From: Fratercula arctica
Lineage: Eukaryota; Chordata; Aves; Charadriiformes; Alcidae
Direction: 5' to 3'
DNA: 64,000 bases
Assembly (NCBI GenBank): GCA_947846985.1
Contig: CANTUZ010000002.1
Coordinates: 17,747,587-17,811,586, forward strand
Part shown: positions 37,401 through 51,100 of the stretch, piece by piece
Position numbering within the stretch: position 1 is the first letter of the stretch
Layout: each line of letters opens with the position of its first letter
The notes under the pieces: generated by a model
Seen by the model: the letters and a program-made list of their open reading frames with translations, nothing else
Databases searched by the model: none
What the model was told of the DNA's origin: nothing
Program-made: the position numbers and the translations under genes

Positions 37401-40400
37401 TGGCTGTGTCATGCCTACCTTCAGGAGAAGGAGAGAGGAAGAGCCGTGTAACAGGTTGCTCTGGAGTGTGGTTATTAGGGTTTTCTTGGGAGAGATGAGA
37501 ACTCCTTCCTCTACAGCTTCTGAGGGACCTCACTACCCCAACCATAGTGGATAGTGGTTCTTCCCATGCAGCCCTGAGACAAGCACTAAATTCCTACAGA
37601 GCAATATGGAATTGTTGCATCCCTTTGTTCAGCATTTTTATAATTTATTGACCTTGCTGCTGAATTTTTGTGGGTTAATCTGCAAAGGCACTAGGTTTTT
37701 CCTATAGGGCAGGAATTATTGTTCAGGGTCTTGCCCCTGGCTCTTCTGGGCATAGATCCACAAAGATATATGGTGAGTTTTCAGGCATCTGTCATCACAT
37801 AATATCAGTGGACGTTTCTTTATTTTCAGCAGCCTTTGCCAACACTGCCTATCTCTGTTTCCCTGAAATAGGATTAAATGTTCAATATTTTTATACAACA
37901 ATGTGTGGTTATTCGGGGGTGGACAGACACACAGCAGCAAAACAAAAGTTTTGAAGGCAGCCACGGGGTAGAGGCATGTGTTCATCTCCTTGGCACTGTG
38001 AAGTGATCCATATGTATAACCCTCATTGCCTCATTTAGGTCCTTAGTGAGGCATGCTTGCTTGGGCTGGGCACTGTTATAGCAGTCACACGTTTTCTGAC
38101 AAGTTGCTTTGTTTCTTCCTGTGCTCCTGCATTTGATAAACATGTGTCCCATGTGCTTAGAAGAGATAGGCAGTGTGTGTTTAATTTGCCCCCTCCATTC
38201 TTCTCTTGCCTCTACATCTATATGGCTTGGTGCTCCATATGCAGCACTGTTTTTCATTCACAGTACAGTCCAATATGTGCAGTATAAAACAAGAGAGAAG
38301 CAAGCAGCTCTGAGACCCCACGCTTACAGACTGGAAGCTGCATCACTTCAGTGTGGCCTGTAGTAGCACTTACAAAAGCTGGTGGATGGGAGACGGTTAC
38401 CTGTCAGACCAGTTTGGTATCACTGCGCTGCACTTTACAGGATCTGGAATACAATGCAAAGATACCTGAATGCCAAATCAACCCAACTCAATCAAGCCAG
38501 AGCTGCTGGCACCAGCCCTGGGGGGTGGAAGAGGGGATGGCGGGTGGAGGCAGCACATGGAACCGCCGTGCTAAATGTTTCACACTCCAGGGTGCCGGAA
38601 ATCCATAGTGCTCCGGCACGGAACAGCGCCCGCCTGCAGAGGCAGCCTGGGCTTGGCTCCCTGTGAATTCGCCCTGCAACAACCAGGTGCACGGGAGCAA
38701 AGGGTTTCTGCAGGAGACAGCCCGGCTGGACCAAAGCCCAGTCTTTGTCAAGCTGTTCAGGTATCTGTGCATCACGCTTCAGGAGTTTTACATTACCAGG
38801 GGGATCCCAGTCCTGTATTTCCCCAGTTGATGGGGAGTTGACTATAAATCAATGCCTATTTTGCATGATTCAGCTTCAAAGCTCTGCGTCAACATTAGCT
38901 GACAGCTCTCTGACATAGATGCTCATTATCCAAAACAGGGAGGCAAAGGCATTTGCTTAACTTCTCCCGGTGAATCAGTGACAGCGCAAGGATGTGCATC
39001 AGGAGGCCCTGGCTCCCCCAGATAATTCACTAGAGCTCATTGCCTCTCATGCTAATGGCTTCCATGCACAGAAAGCATTACTGAGAGCCGTGAGTGAGTG
39101 TGAGAAAGATGCCTGCGAGGAATCTTTGAAGAGCCTCGTAAAGACAGGGCATGCAGGAAATGCCTGAATGGTAGTTTAACTGGCCATGCATTCTTGCACG
39201 TGAAGTTTTCTGGGTTCTCATCATGCACATTATGCCATTAATATCCTTTGAAGAGAAAGCACCTTCCTATCCATTCATGCAGCTACGTGTCTGAAATGCA
39301 CTTAGTCAGGTAAAGCTACTTGTCTGTATTTACCTCTAGATCAAAAGCTGTTCTGATATCCAGGTATATTTGAATGACAATTAAATTCCTCACAGCTGTA
39401 ACAGCCCTTTCCGTGCCCATCCTAACACTCTGGTTTTAGGCACGTGAGTGGGAGTTAGAAGGTGCCTGAAATATGAGCATCTTTAACAACACAAATGAGT
39501 AAGCAGTGAACAGTTTTGGGTTGCAGATGTTTCGGTTCAGCTTAGGGGCAGACTTTTAGGCCCTGGTGTGCTTTCCTTAAAAGTCTGAGTAACTGCAGTT
39601 CAGACGTGTGCTGTTCCTATACACACACTTCCCTTTCTCCTCTCCTTCGCACACAGCAGCTGTGCGATTGTGAGAAGAACTGGTGTCAAATGAATAGTAA
39701 GTAATTGGTAAGAGCTGATGAATCTCTCAGATGAAAGGCACCATCTAATTACAAACTTTTGTCATTGTTCGTTATTATGAAGCCAACAGTTAAAGGACTG
39801 TTGCCCCTAGAAATCTTTTTTGTGTGCTTATGATGTTTTAAATGGTTTCAGTTCTTGCATCTTGTTAATGTTTTAGTCTCAGGCTTTTGTCTCTCTCTCT
39901 CTCTTTTTTTTTTTTTCTCCTTTTTCTCTAAATGAGCTTTTTGCGTTTTCAGTTTGACAAAATCTCTCAACATGCCATATAGGCTGTGTAGACAAGCTAT
40001 TTGCACACCCACATTGCAAACGCTGTCTGAAAGCCGACTCTGTGTATTTGCAGTTCTGTCTTAGCTGAAGATGCAGTACTTGGGCCTCATCTCTGGCTTA
40101 TTAACAATGTTTCTGTAAACTGCAGTGCTTGTTTGAGGTACACAACACTTGTGAAAGAAGATGGGAAAGTTGTCAGAAGTAAAAGTTGATCTAGTCCAAC
40201 AATGACCTGGTCTGGGCATCTGTGTACGTCTGGGCGTGTGTACGTGCAATTACTACAATGCCGGGCTACAGCTTGTAAATAAGAACCACAATAACAAGGC
40301 AGATATAAAATAAACAGCTCACGAGATCAAAGAGAGAAGTGCTCAATATATGTGAAACAGAATATCAGACATAGCGCTAAATAGGATCAGACTGGAAACT

Positions 40401-41843
40401 TAAACCACTTCTGTGCCAAGTCCATGGCTGGAATAACTTCATGGAGTTTAGTGGTGAACCAGGGATGAGTTTGGCATGGGGTGAACTTTTTGTTCTTGGG
40501 TAAGTTGTGACATAATGTTGAAATTATTGTTGCTGAAGTATGGCTGACTCAAATTAGCTGAGGCTCCAAGCAGGAGCTGGGTTGTTGTGAATGGAAACTG
40601 CATGCGAAGTTAGCAGAGGCCAGTTCAGACTGTGATTGCTTGCAGTTGATTAAAGTAAGATAACCATCCTGCTGAAAACCATAACCAAATTTCCACAGCC
40701 ATTGACTCTCAGAAGGCTTCAATTTGACTACTGTGCATCCCTTCCTCTGCACTGGAAACCACAGAGCTGCTCTTCAAGCCACCTATGCATATACATGGGA
40801 TGTCTTCTCCCACTGCCATATGGCTGTAGAAGATGGAAACACCCATACTCAGCTTTCAGATACAGGGCTCAACTTTCTAAGTTTTGACCAAAATAGCTGT
40901 TTCTTCTGGTTTGCTATTACAGTTTGGTAAAGGCTCAAATAGTGGAGCTGAATTCTATCTGTGTTCTTGGGATAAGACATTTTGGCCTGCTGGATTTACT
41001 CCTGCGGGGACCTGATCCTGAGCTGCATGTAGGCACACCCCACAATTTCACTGCTCTGTCTTCGACATTGATCATTGACACTTTGTGTGTGGTGAGTGAT
41101 GGATCTCAGGGCTTTCTGAGATCAGAGAAATAGTCCAAATACAAAAGTACTGATTTTGGTGAGTTCAAAAATGAACAAAAAGCTTCAGGCCCTGGGGAGA
41201 ATGTAATGATTCAAAATAATGTAGGAAATACAACCCTGGACTACCCCTATTTCATTGTAAAACAACAAACAGCTCCATTGCCTCTCTGAGTTTTGCAATT
41301 CATTCTGCTCCTTTGAATCCCTACCAAAACAAGTGTTAATGATTATAGGCCATTTTTTAAGGTGAAAAGAAAAAACCGCCTCAGTCCTAAGAGCTCACGT
41401 ATGAAAGATGTTCTTAACCTGGCAGACTTGTGCAAAGATACCAGCGCTGCTGTCCCGCAGTGGGAACACAGTAGGGAAAGGATCTGCAAAGTCTTCAGAG
41501 CCCCACTGATGCCAGCCTCCTGCTGCTTGACTGATTTATAGGCTGCCCTAAATAACTCGGCTTCCCCTTGCTGATAGCAGAAGTCTGCTTTGCTTGATCC
41601 CACTGAACAGCAGAGAGTTGGTGTCGTCTGCACTTCTGATGAGCATTTCCTTGTGAACTTACTGACAACACCTCCTCTGAGGTGCCAATACTGACAAAAC
41701 CACAGTTCCACTGACAACAAAGTTATTTAAAGCACAAAATAACAAAGTTACATTAGATATTATTGGATCTTGTAAGAAGATGCATGAGATTTAATTTCCA
41801 CGGTGTACTTCAGAGACCTTATTATTTCCTTAGACTGAAGTGC
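34444..41843. other. Non-coding stretch, possible regulatory block
   Basis: No gene is recognised. From about 38850 to 40060 no frame of 60 or more codons opens on either strand. The sequence there is even and AT-rich, with cores such as GCTAATGGCTTCC, CATTATGCCATTAATATCC and GACAATTAAATTCC. That texture is common in vertebrate non-coding elements, but I have no conservation data. A CTAGTCCAAC string near 40190 recalls CR1 antisense but is too short to call. Confidence 0.35.
39888..39921. repeat. (CT)n followed by poly-T
   Basis: TTGTCTCTCTCTCTCTC runs directly into about thirteen T residues. It is a simple pyrimidine tract. Confidence 0.85.
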
Positions 41844-41949
41844 TTATGTCTCAGCCATCTCCATTAACCTCAGCTGAATGCCTTGGTAATGGGCCAGGTC
41901 TCGGAGTAGAGGACGGAGGAGATGTGCCTCCAGTGCTAATTCTTGGTCC
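41844..41949 (-). CDS. Candidate terminal coding exon, unrecognised protein
   Basis: On the minus strand a pyrimidine-rich run (CTACTTCCACTCTATG, then TTTCACTGCAG) ends at 41950, forming a good splice acceptor. The exon then stays open in two frames. One, starting DQELALEAHLLRPLL and ending at TAA 41846-41844, is leucine-rich and would form an amphipathic helix. The other, reading PRISTGGTSPPSSTPRPGP and ending at TGA 41853-41851, is Pro/Ser-rich and is the one in phase with the upstream candidate exon at 43212-43293. An ATTAAA lies about 50 bases past the stop (41794-41789) and could be a polyadenylation signal. I do not recognise either peptide. It could also be a chance exon-like string or a remnant. 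Confidence 0.33.
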
Positions 41950-43211
41950 TGCAGTGAAACATAGAGTGGAAGTAGGAGCGAATGGAGGCCAAAAAGAAGG
42001 GCAGAGTATAAACGACAGTGATGACAGAAATTCATGTTTTCAGGGCTTTCCTGGCAAAGTAAGGCTACAAGATGTTGTATTATTGAGTTTTGTTCTTTTA
42101 GTTTTGCTACAAGACATACTGATTATACAAATGACTCCCAGCTGAAAAGGGGATGGGATTTTGGCATGTTTAACAAGAGGAGTTTTTCTCCTAACTGGGT
42201 GTAGAATTTGCCAATATTGCTAAAGAATTGCAGTATTAAATAATCTTTTTTTCCCTTTTTTTTTTTCAGATGCTTCCATTGCAATCTGTTTTGTTTCTTT
42301 AGTCATTCTGGTATGCTAATAGCCACCCATATTATGCTCCAAAAAAAAGCTATGGCCCTGCATAACTAGAATTTTTGGATCAAAAAATTTATGTTTAAAT
42401 GCTTGAACATTCAAAGCTTTTTTTTTTTAGTGAATCTCAAAAGGGACACTTTTTCTGCAGTTCAGAAAACTACATTCTGCAATTACCCTTAATCTTGTTT
42501 GTCCTTATCCTGAACTGTATCTTTTTTCTTCATTCAGCTGCCATCTTTTTGCTGGGAAAGGTATTTGTGGAAGAAAATCCATTGATTTTTATCTTCAGTG
42601 CCATCTAAAAAAGATATGCATGGGTTTGCTCATGTCTGAAGTTAAACCAAAACGATAATTTGGAAGCTATATATTCAGAATGTAAATGACTCATCTTTAG
42701 GTGAAACTGACCCTAATTAGATCTAGATCAGCCGTCATTTGACAGAGAGAAAGAAAATTCATTTTCTCTGAAATGTGGTAATGGCTAGGAAACTAGCCCC
42801 AGAACCTTAAATTAAAAGCAGGTTTTAACATGCTGGCTCCATGCCTGCCTTCAATATCAGCCTCTGCCTGTTTCAGTAAAATAAATGGTAACAAAAGAAG
42901 ACAGGCCGGGTGACGTTAAATAAAGAGAAATTTAAGAGAGTAATTATAGCATTAAACGGGGCCAGAGGTGAAGAACTATAAACTTTGTGGAACAAAGTGC
43001 GGCATCGTAGTTTCTCCAAAACTTTGTTCGCCAAAACCTTTTTATTCCTGGTCATGCAAAGCTGTCTGTTAGCTAAAGTGCCTGTCCCCATGCTCCTCAC
43101 ATCGGTCTGGGACAGGCAAGTGTGAGGAATGGGATGGGAGATGAAGGAGCAACAGCTCTGGGTGGCAAGGGTGGATCCTGGGGTGGTCAGCAGCCCTGAC
43201 GGTGTGGTAAC
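41950..43211 (-). other. Putative intron between the two candidate exons
   Basis: No open frame of note lies in this 1.26 kb. It is AT-rich, with a short T-run near 42250 and another near 42420. It would be the intron joining the candidate exons if they are real. Confidence 0.25.
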
Positions 43212-43293
43212 CCCCAAGGAGCATCTCAAACTGCTTTTCCATCTCATTTGTCATCTCATTTTCATAACGTGCGACTTGTTGTTCTTCCTCTAT
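43212..43293 (-). CDS. Candidate internal exon, charged coiled-coil-like
   Basis: On the minus strand an acceptor (CCAAAGCCACCTGTCAG) is followed by 27 open codons plus one base, beginning IEEEQQVARYENEMTNE and continuing MEKQFEMLLG. The peptide is highly charged, rich in Glu, Gln and Met, and typical of a coiled coil. The first GT after it (GGGG then GTTACC) is a weak donor. Used there, it gives phase 1, which joins in frame to the Pro/Ser-rich reading of the exon at 41844-41949. No further upstream exon was identified, and I cannot name the protein. Confidence 0.35.
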
Positions 43294-43656
43294 CTGACAG
43301 GTGGCTTTGGAAAAGAAAGTTTACTAAAGAGCGGTCTGTATCTCCTACATACAAGTTTTGAAGTGTTTGGGTTAGGGAGGTACGATGAAGTAACAGCCCA
43401 TCTCAGTCAGTACGAATCCTGAAAGAACAATTCTAACCACTGGTTATTTTAGTGAAATCAAAGATATCCCTGCAAAACCAATTGCTCTAATAACATATGG
43501 TGGGCAAAGCTCAAAAGATTAGGGGCTTAATTCGTGTAAGCGCCTGAGAGAGGCACACAGAAGGGGAATTGAATTTAAAAAAATCATCTGGGTCTCACTT
43601 GTCTTTGAAATGTGATGCCCTTATTATGAATGAGGCCATTTAGGCATCCGTGCTCT

Positions 43657-43682
43657 GCGTGCGTGTGTGTGTGTGTGTGTGT
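43657..43682. repeat. (GT)n microsatellite
   Basis: This is a run of GT dinucleotides preceded by GCGTGC. Confidence 0.9.
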
Positions 43683-46600
43683 AACGAGACATAAGAAACA
43701 CGCTCATGACCAGAATAATCCTATAACCTGATGTTCTTGGGTAGTTCAGAGGACAAAAAAATCAGTTTAATGCTTTTTAAATGTTCAGCTGCAAGAGGAC
43801 TGATGTGGAAAGGAAAAAGCTTGTGCATCAGCCAGCTTTCAGGCTGCAGCAGGGTCCTGGCGTGCCTGCATCCCTCATCATCTCCTTGTGCCTTGCTCCA
43901 GACTTATCCCCACTTAACAAGCTGCAGGCCCCAAGCAAACCCGACTTTCATGCAGCTTTCTTCTGGAGATGAAAATAAAGCATATCTCTATTCTGGAGGC
44001 AGAGACTGTGCTATATTGACTAGCACAGTATAGCTGTGTTCGATGACCTAGTAAATCCTGACAAGGGCCAGGGAAGGCATTCCTAGACAGGCATTCAGAA
44101 AACAGGAGCTGCACCCAAAACTCATGAGATTTTTAGCATTGCTAACTGTCATATTGTTTGCTGTTGCCTTCTGCTTTCATACTTTTTTAACTGCAAGGTT
44201 TCCAGCTTTTCATAACTTTGAGGGCCTGAGAAAGCAAGTATTTTCAATTGATTACATAAATTCCGGATCTGGGGATATAGCTGAAAGCTACTGAGATCTC
44301 CAAGAATCTAATGCCTATTTCAGGAATGTCCCGCGTAATATTAAGTTAATTTTTTGCCGGATACTGAGCATGGTAAAAAGGGAGGGGTATTTATTTAGTA
44401 AGATTTTTACGGAAAAAATTATCATCTTTTCCTTTTATGGAAAAGTAAGTGAAAATTTTGCCAACAGTTTTTGCCAATGCTTTTCATTCATTCATTCCCT
44501 GAATGCATTTTTCTATAATCATTTATGCAAGATATTCACCTCAATTTAAAAATTAATTGTCAGTGAAAAAATGCTTACAATATTACTGATCAGACTCTAA
44601 AAATCAGTTCCTCTGAAAAAAGTTAAAATAAAGGACTCTAACTGTCAGTATTTAATTAAAGATTCTTTTCATAAGTTAGAGTCTGCAATTCACATATCTA
44701 CCAAGTAAGACACGATCAGTTTGCTTTGAGATCTCTGTACAGGGAATACCTGCACCAGGGTCTCAGATGGGTTCAGTTTCCCTTGTGTTTTTAAGGTAAC
44801 TTTTACAAATGCAGGACATGTTGAATTTTACAGAACTCCTGCTGGTTTCGGGGTCCTGACACCTTTGGCTATCATCTGGACTATTTGCATCTTAAAATAT
44901 TCTTAGAAGGTGGAAGAGCAAATTTTATGGCCCTAATGGCTTGTTCATGAATTTCAAAGTGCTGTTATCAGTATTGATGCGTAGAGTCTGGGGAAATGTC
45001 CCTTTCCCATCACCTAGGAAAAAGGGAAGGGCAATATGCATTGGATTCTTTAGGAAAAGTGAAAATGAGAGTGCTTGTGCCAAGCTGATAAAGTTTCTTT
45101 GAAAGGAGAAACAACTCTGTCCTCCCCAGTAGCATCACCATGGTGGGAGCACTTCCCTCCTGCCTCTAAGATTTCTCAGGAAATCTCTTTTTTTCCCAGG
45201 TCATGCTGGCACTTGGAGAGCAGCCCAGACATCGGGCTAAAGGATAAATGTTCAGGTCACCTTGTATAAGGTTTTGGGGGAAGTCTTCCTGCAGTTTAAG
45301 AGGATTCTCTCAAATTGGTTGCATAACTTATTCCCACACAACTGTCACTCGCCTCATCTTTGCTTTGCTCCTTTAGAGATTGTTGTCTTGAACTCCCGAA
45401 CCAGGGGAGTTCTGCCCAGCTCAGCTGGCCTGGAGGTCAGTCCTCTGGTTCCCTGAAGGTGGTTGTCACAGAGACCCGCTTTATTTTGCAGGTAATGACT
45501 TGGACGTTATGCACTCAGTGCGGGGTGATATTTCCTCGATGATCATTAATCTGCTTTCCTTAAAGCTGAGACCAGACTTTGATGTCTTAAACTCATCTTT
45601 CTTGCCTTTGCTGGCACTATAGGATCTTTAAATCTCCAAATCTGGCCGTTAGTGCTCAGGTGCAAGAAAAGAGTATCTGCACATCCAGTAGTTGCTGTGT
45701 CACATCCACTCCTGGCCAGACTGTGATTCTCCTGCAGCTGGGATGGTTGCCTTGCAAGAACTCACCCAGCCCAGGCCAGCAAAGATACCTCCTGCAGAGC
45801 ATCTCTGCAAGCCTTGGTCTTACTATAGCTTGTCATGTTCTCCATCACAACTGCAGCAAGGGGTAAGAAAGCCCTGATCTCTAGAAATAGAGACTGGGTT
45901 TTTTATTTTTGAGGTTCACAGAGAGAACTGATGCTTGGAACCCAGTGTATCGGCATACAGGTAACGAAGGGCAGATGGGGTGTAAGAAGTTACCCGAACA
46001 GTCAGCAGTGATCTTATCACCTTCTGAAGATGCTTTCAGCTCTATAAAAGAGGCACATTTTTCAGATGGAAAGTGTGTAGAGCAATGTGCTGTGGATTGA
46101 AGCGAAAAGCATACAGGAAAATATGTCTTTAATGTCTTAGCCATAGTGCTGGATCTCCAAGAGTAACAATGTGAATTTAACCTCTGGCAGCTTGGTGATG
46201 TGGGAAATGTTATTGATGTGCTACATACCCACAGAGGATCATGGTAGAGAGAAAGGTGGATTCAGAGGGCTTGGCAGATGGCTAACATGCCTCACAAATA
46301 TTCCCAGAGCATGACAGAATGGAGCCCAAACAGTGCAAGAAGGGAATATGATCTAATTTATCCTGACAGGGATTTTCTACACACGCATCCTCTCCATAGC
46401 ACAACTGAAGGTGTCTATATGGCTCTCTGGGCCCAAGCTCACATTGTGAGCTCGCAGTACTTGGGGTGATTAATGGATTCATTCTGTGGCTTTCTTTGGC
46501 TTTAGGCAGGGAAGTGAACCCCTCTGCCTGTGGTACAAATGCAGGAGACTGTGTCTTAGGCTGATGTCCCAGTGACACTCTTCTTCCTCCTCTGGGCTGA

Positions 46601-48122
46601 TGTGAGGTGGGAAACCCTAGCTGGATCCTGTCCCAGGTGGTGGAGCTGCCCAGTGACAGGTTCTGCCCATCTCGTGCTCCAGATCCTACCTTGGCACAGC
46701 CAGGCTCATTAACCTGCTTCATAATGCATCCCACCAAGAGATTTTGCTGTAACTACTCACACACTTCACTCTGGGCATGCTGCTGAGCACTTTGCCAGAT
46801 TAAGACTTTTACTGCTCATCTAAGAAATGATTTAATTAAAAATTATCACATTTTTCATATGTGTTTTCCAAGGGCATAGAGTACAGGTTTTGCAATGTTT
46901 GATTGCAAACAACCAAGAATACAATTATCTTTAATAAGGAAACTGAAATTTTTTGAAAGGCAGGACCTTGTGAGTTGGGGCGATGATCTATACACTCTTT
47001 AAAGCAGCTTTCTTATGTTTTTTATGCTTTTATAGTATGCCTCTGCTGCAGAGGGTGGTGTTCTCATATAGCAAAGGGCAGGACACTTATTAGCAGAAGC
47101 AAAAGGAATTAAGTCTCTGTTTTTTAGGTATTAAGAGTTCTCCTTGTCCACATATGCTAAGAAGGGCAGCCATATCAAGGTAATCTCCTTGTTGTTGTTG
47201 CTCTATGTATGTCAGCTCTTCCATGACTAATGTGTCCCATATTCTTATCATCCAAATCTTGACATCAGATGGTTCCTTTTAGAGTGGGATGTGATTAAGC
47301 ATTGCAGGCACTGAGAGCTCAGAGATCAGCTTACACTCCTTACTCTGAATGGGTCTGTAACCAGCACCCTGAGAATAAAGACTTCCTGAGAAGGATGAAA
47401 ATAGCGCTCATATGTAATCTGAAACAGCAGATCCTGAGCCTGTGGAGATCCACTGGAGGCCAGGAGGAGGAGCAAACACTGAACGTCCCTGTGAATCCCA
47501 GCATTTCCCTTGGATTTGCAGGAGAACTAGTGCTGGGGCTGCTATGCTGCCATCTGCTTACTCTCGAGAAGAACAGGGGGTCTCAGGACAGGGGTGAGTG
47601 GTCCATTCATCATGTGGAGATGGGGAAACCACAGAAGTAATTCACCAATCTCCAGAGACTTCCTTGAAGCATGTGTCCCTGGATAAAACCTGGCATTAGC
47701 CAGAACCCTCTAAAGTGACATTTGCCCCATACCTTCCCAGTGAAACACAACAAAAATAAAACCCCACAGCCACCAGACTTCTTGGTTATAGTCAATCATC
47801 TCCCAGGAGCACTCATGGAGACAGCAGTGCCACTGCTCTTTCACTAAAGCTGAAAGTAGAGCACCAGCTTTACCAGCCTGCCACAGCTATTGCCTCTGGT
47901 ACCTCCGCAAGCAACACAGCTTCCACCGTGCCCATGTGCATCGGCTCCCTGGCACTGGGAAGAGCAGTTTTGCTTGCAAGACCCCTGGCACGGGGGAATT
48001 CACACCTCAGGTAGCTCCCCAGCTGCTGCTGCTGCTGTCTGCAGCCCATGGTCCCCCCTGTAGACACCTTTGCCACCAGAGCATTCTCACAGCTTTGTGG
48101 TCTCTTCTTCTTTTATATAAGC

Positions 48123-48165
48123 ATACACACACACATATATATATACACATATATATACACACACA
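48123..48165. repeat. (CA)n/(TA)n compound microsatellite
   Basis: CACACA blocks alternate with two ATATATATAT blocks over about 43 bp. It is alternating purine-pyrimidine sequence. Confidence 0.9.
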
Positions 48166-51100
48166 GCTGCTTTACCACTAGTTTTTTATAAGGAGGAAAT
48201 CTTATTTATCAGCTTTCTGTTGGGAAAAATGTCAGAATGGGTTAACTACAGTGAAGGGTTTTTTTCTTTACGTATACAACATTGTTCTAAAGATGAGGTT
48301 TAGAGAGTTGAAAGGTTTGATGAATTGGGATCACATAAATTCATTAAGAAGTACTTTTGTTCTCAGAGAAAGTTTTTTGTTCTGACACACTCTATGAGGT
48401 ACTATAGAAGACAAGATGAAGAAATTTCTGGTTTGATATTTCAGAAAGAACTTTGTTTATTCTTTTAATCAGAAACTTTTTTTTCATTCAAGAACTGATC
48501 TGAACTTCAAAAGGAAATGCAAACAGATTTTCAGGGATTAAATACTCTGAAATGAAGTGTTCCATTATTAGTTAAATCAAAAGTTTCAGGTTGAATCTCC
48601 CTATCTTTTATCTTTTCTTGTTTTTTTTTAACAAATTCTAAAACATTTCTGCATTTGCTTGACCTAAACTTATTTTTGTCATTGAGCAGATATTGCTAGT
48701 TTCTAGCCCAGTATAGGTGATAGTGCATGCTTGGATCACTGCTGTATAAAAAGTATATATCTGGACCAGAGTCTGGCGTATATTTCAATAATGGCTTTGT
48801 TGGTTAGACTTTGTTGGTTTGCCATAGAAGTGATAATAGGGTGTATTCTACTAAAAAAACATCCCAGCCATTCTCAGTAAAGTGTGACCCACTGTTCTAC
48901 ATCACTATATCACTGCCATATCTACTGAAAGATTTGTTCTGGATATCTTTTTTTTCTACTAATCTTAGCCAAAGGTCATGAGAAATATAATCTAAAGTAC
49001 GTTGGGGGGGGGTGGTGTGTGATTCCTTAGCAGCTTGAATGAATCTAGTGCTGTAGAGAGAAAGGACAATTATTTCTCTGCTGCTAATGTGGATGGTTTC
49101 ACTTGAATTGACTGTGTATTTGTTATGCGTGGAAAAGCTTTAATATCTTCTTCAGTGTCCCTTTCCTTTGAAGTAGTATAAAATGTCTCTGGCCCTTTTC
49201 TTAGGCAAATGATCTTCCTGGGTTCCTTTCAGTGTAATTTTTACATAGCACTTTAGGTACAATGGGTCTGCTGTCTTTAATTGCAATCCCATACAGAATT
49301 AACAGTCATTTTTTATCAAATGATGGTAGCACCCCTTCTGCCTCTTTGCATTCATTTTTACCCTCATCCTGTAGTTTGCTCATCCCCACTATGGAGCAAG
49401 GCCACTACTGTACGCCCTGAAATGAGCCCTTGTATTGCCATGGCTTTTCCTTCAAAGACAGTGTCACATCTTGGCAGATGCTCCATGGCTGATGCAGCAG
49501 TGGCTAGTCAAAATGATAAGGGACAGTCCGGCCCCTGAACGGTGTCCACTGTACCCAGGAAAGCTCAGAGCTTCTGGGGCTGTGGTCCACCAGCTGTGTC
49601 CTATCTGCTGCTGATCATTTGCCTCTCCAAAGGGGTAGGTTTGCTTCAGTATTTGTCTCTTCTTCCATATTCACAGTATTAGCTTGGATTTTCACAGTTG
49701 TGTCAGCATATGTAGTCCAGGTGTGACCTGGCACTTTCACATCCATCTCCTTTGCCTTTGCTTCTTCCTTACCTGTTGCTGAGTCCAGAGGTCCCACTTC
49801 ACGCAGGGAGAGCTCAGAAGAACTCCAGTCACTCCTGGAGCATCAGCCAGACGCGCTCTGTGGTATGAGACTATGGGGCAAGCTACCTCTGCATCAGCTA
49901 CCCAGTCCCCCTCGGGCAGTGAGTGTCATAGCGATTTCTGAGTCGGGAATATCTGGGCAGGGTTTGGGGAATGTATTGAGAACACAATAAGGTTGAAGAA
50001 TTGCACGGAGTCAGAAAACACCACGTGGGAGGTATGCATAGCCTGAGTTCAGCCCCTCCGCATCCCTGTGATGCCTGACACCCTGTAATTACAGGCTCAT
50101 AGACATGACTTGTACTTAAAAGTTTCACTTCAACCCTAGATCCACGGAGACAGCATCCTTAATTTCTTTGACCTAAGCTTCCCAAATATGTCTTTTGACT
50201 TTGGCTTTTAATACCATCCGTTCCTTTTTTCTATTTCCCAAATAGTCTGTGGAGCCAGACTAATCGCCACTCATCAAGTGCCCATTGTGTTTCTATTTCC
50301 CTGTCCCATGGTAACAGACACTTTTATTGTGATTATTCATCTGCTGTTCTTTCATTAATGAAACATTTAGATTTCACTGCCACAAGGCCTTTTCAATAGC
50401 CTCATATAAATACACTTTCAAATGGAAACCGTTTCTTTGGTACCCCTAGCAGTGACACTTGAGAGTCTATTCTAGCTGCTTGCTTGGCCAGGGACAGTAA
50501 GAAATGCCCACTTAGGAACCAGTGTTCTCCATTCCCCCTTGATGGGCTAGTTCTCAGCTTGCTGCAGCCTGGATGCCCCTGGGTGAGGAGCCATAAGGGG
50601 AAGGACCATCATTAGTTTTCAGGTGTCTCTTCCCACCCTATGAACCCTAGTAAGAGGGTACTTGGACAAGTTTCTGGTATGTAATTGCTCTAGCCTGTGC
50701 CAGCTTGTGCATGTATTGCCTGAAATGTCATTTAGGTAGCTTTAGTATGTACATGAGTAATATGTTTATTAAGGGAATGCCCCTACTGCTGCATAGTGTC
50801 TGGGCTGCCATCGCTGCCAGGTCCCTGCTGGGTCCCTGCTGTGCCTGCAGGTGAACTGGAGGTGTTATTCTGCATAGCAGGCTGCGTGCATTTCAGCTCT
50901 CCATACTGACTCAGTCTACTTTTCCCTTTAATTAAGACCAATCCTGTTATCTAGAACCTGGAGAAAATTAAGACACGTTTAGCCTTGCACTGAATAAGTG
51001 TCTTTATGATCATTCTTAGTAGTATAAAAACACCTTTTCCAGGAAGACTGTCTCCTGAACTGCTTACCCTCAAGGGCTGTCTATTTTGATAGGTCTGCTT

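Noticed and set aside
40170..40215. CR1-like string (GATCTAGTCCAAC)
   Set aside because: Only about a dozen bases match and the flanks do not continue the CR1 3' region.
45909..46100. Plus-strand frame with a protein-like stretch (NEGQMGCKKLPEQS...)
   Set aside because: No convincing splice sites or start, no recognised family, and short enough to be chance.
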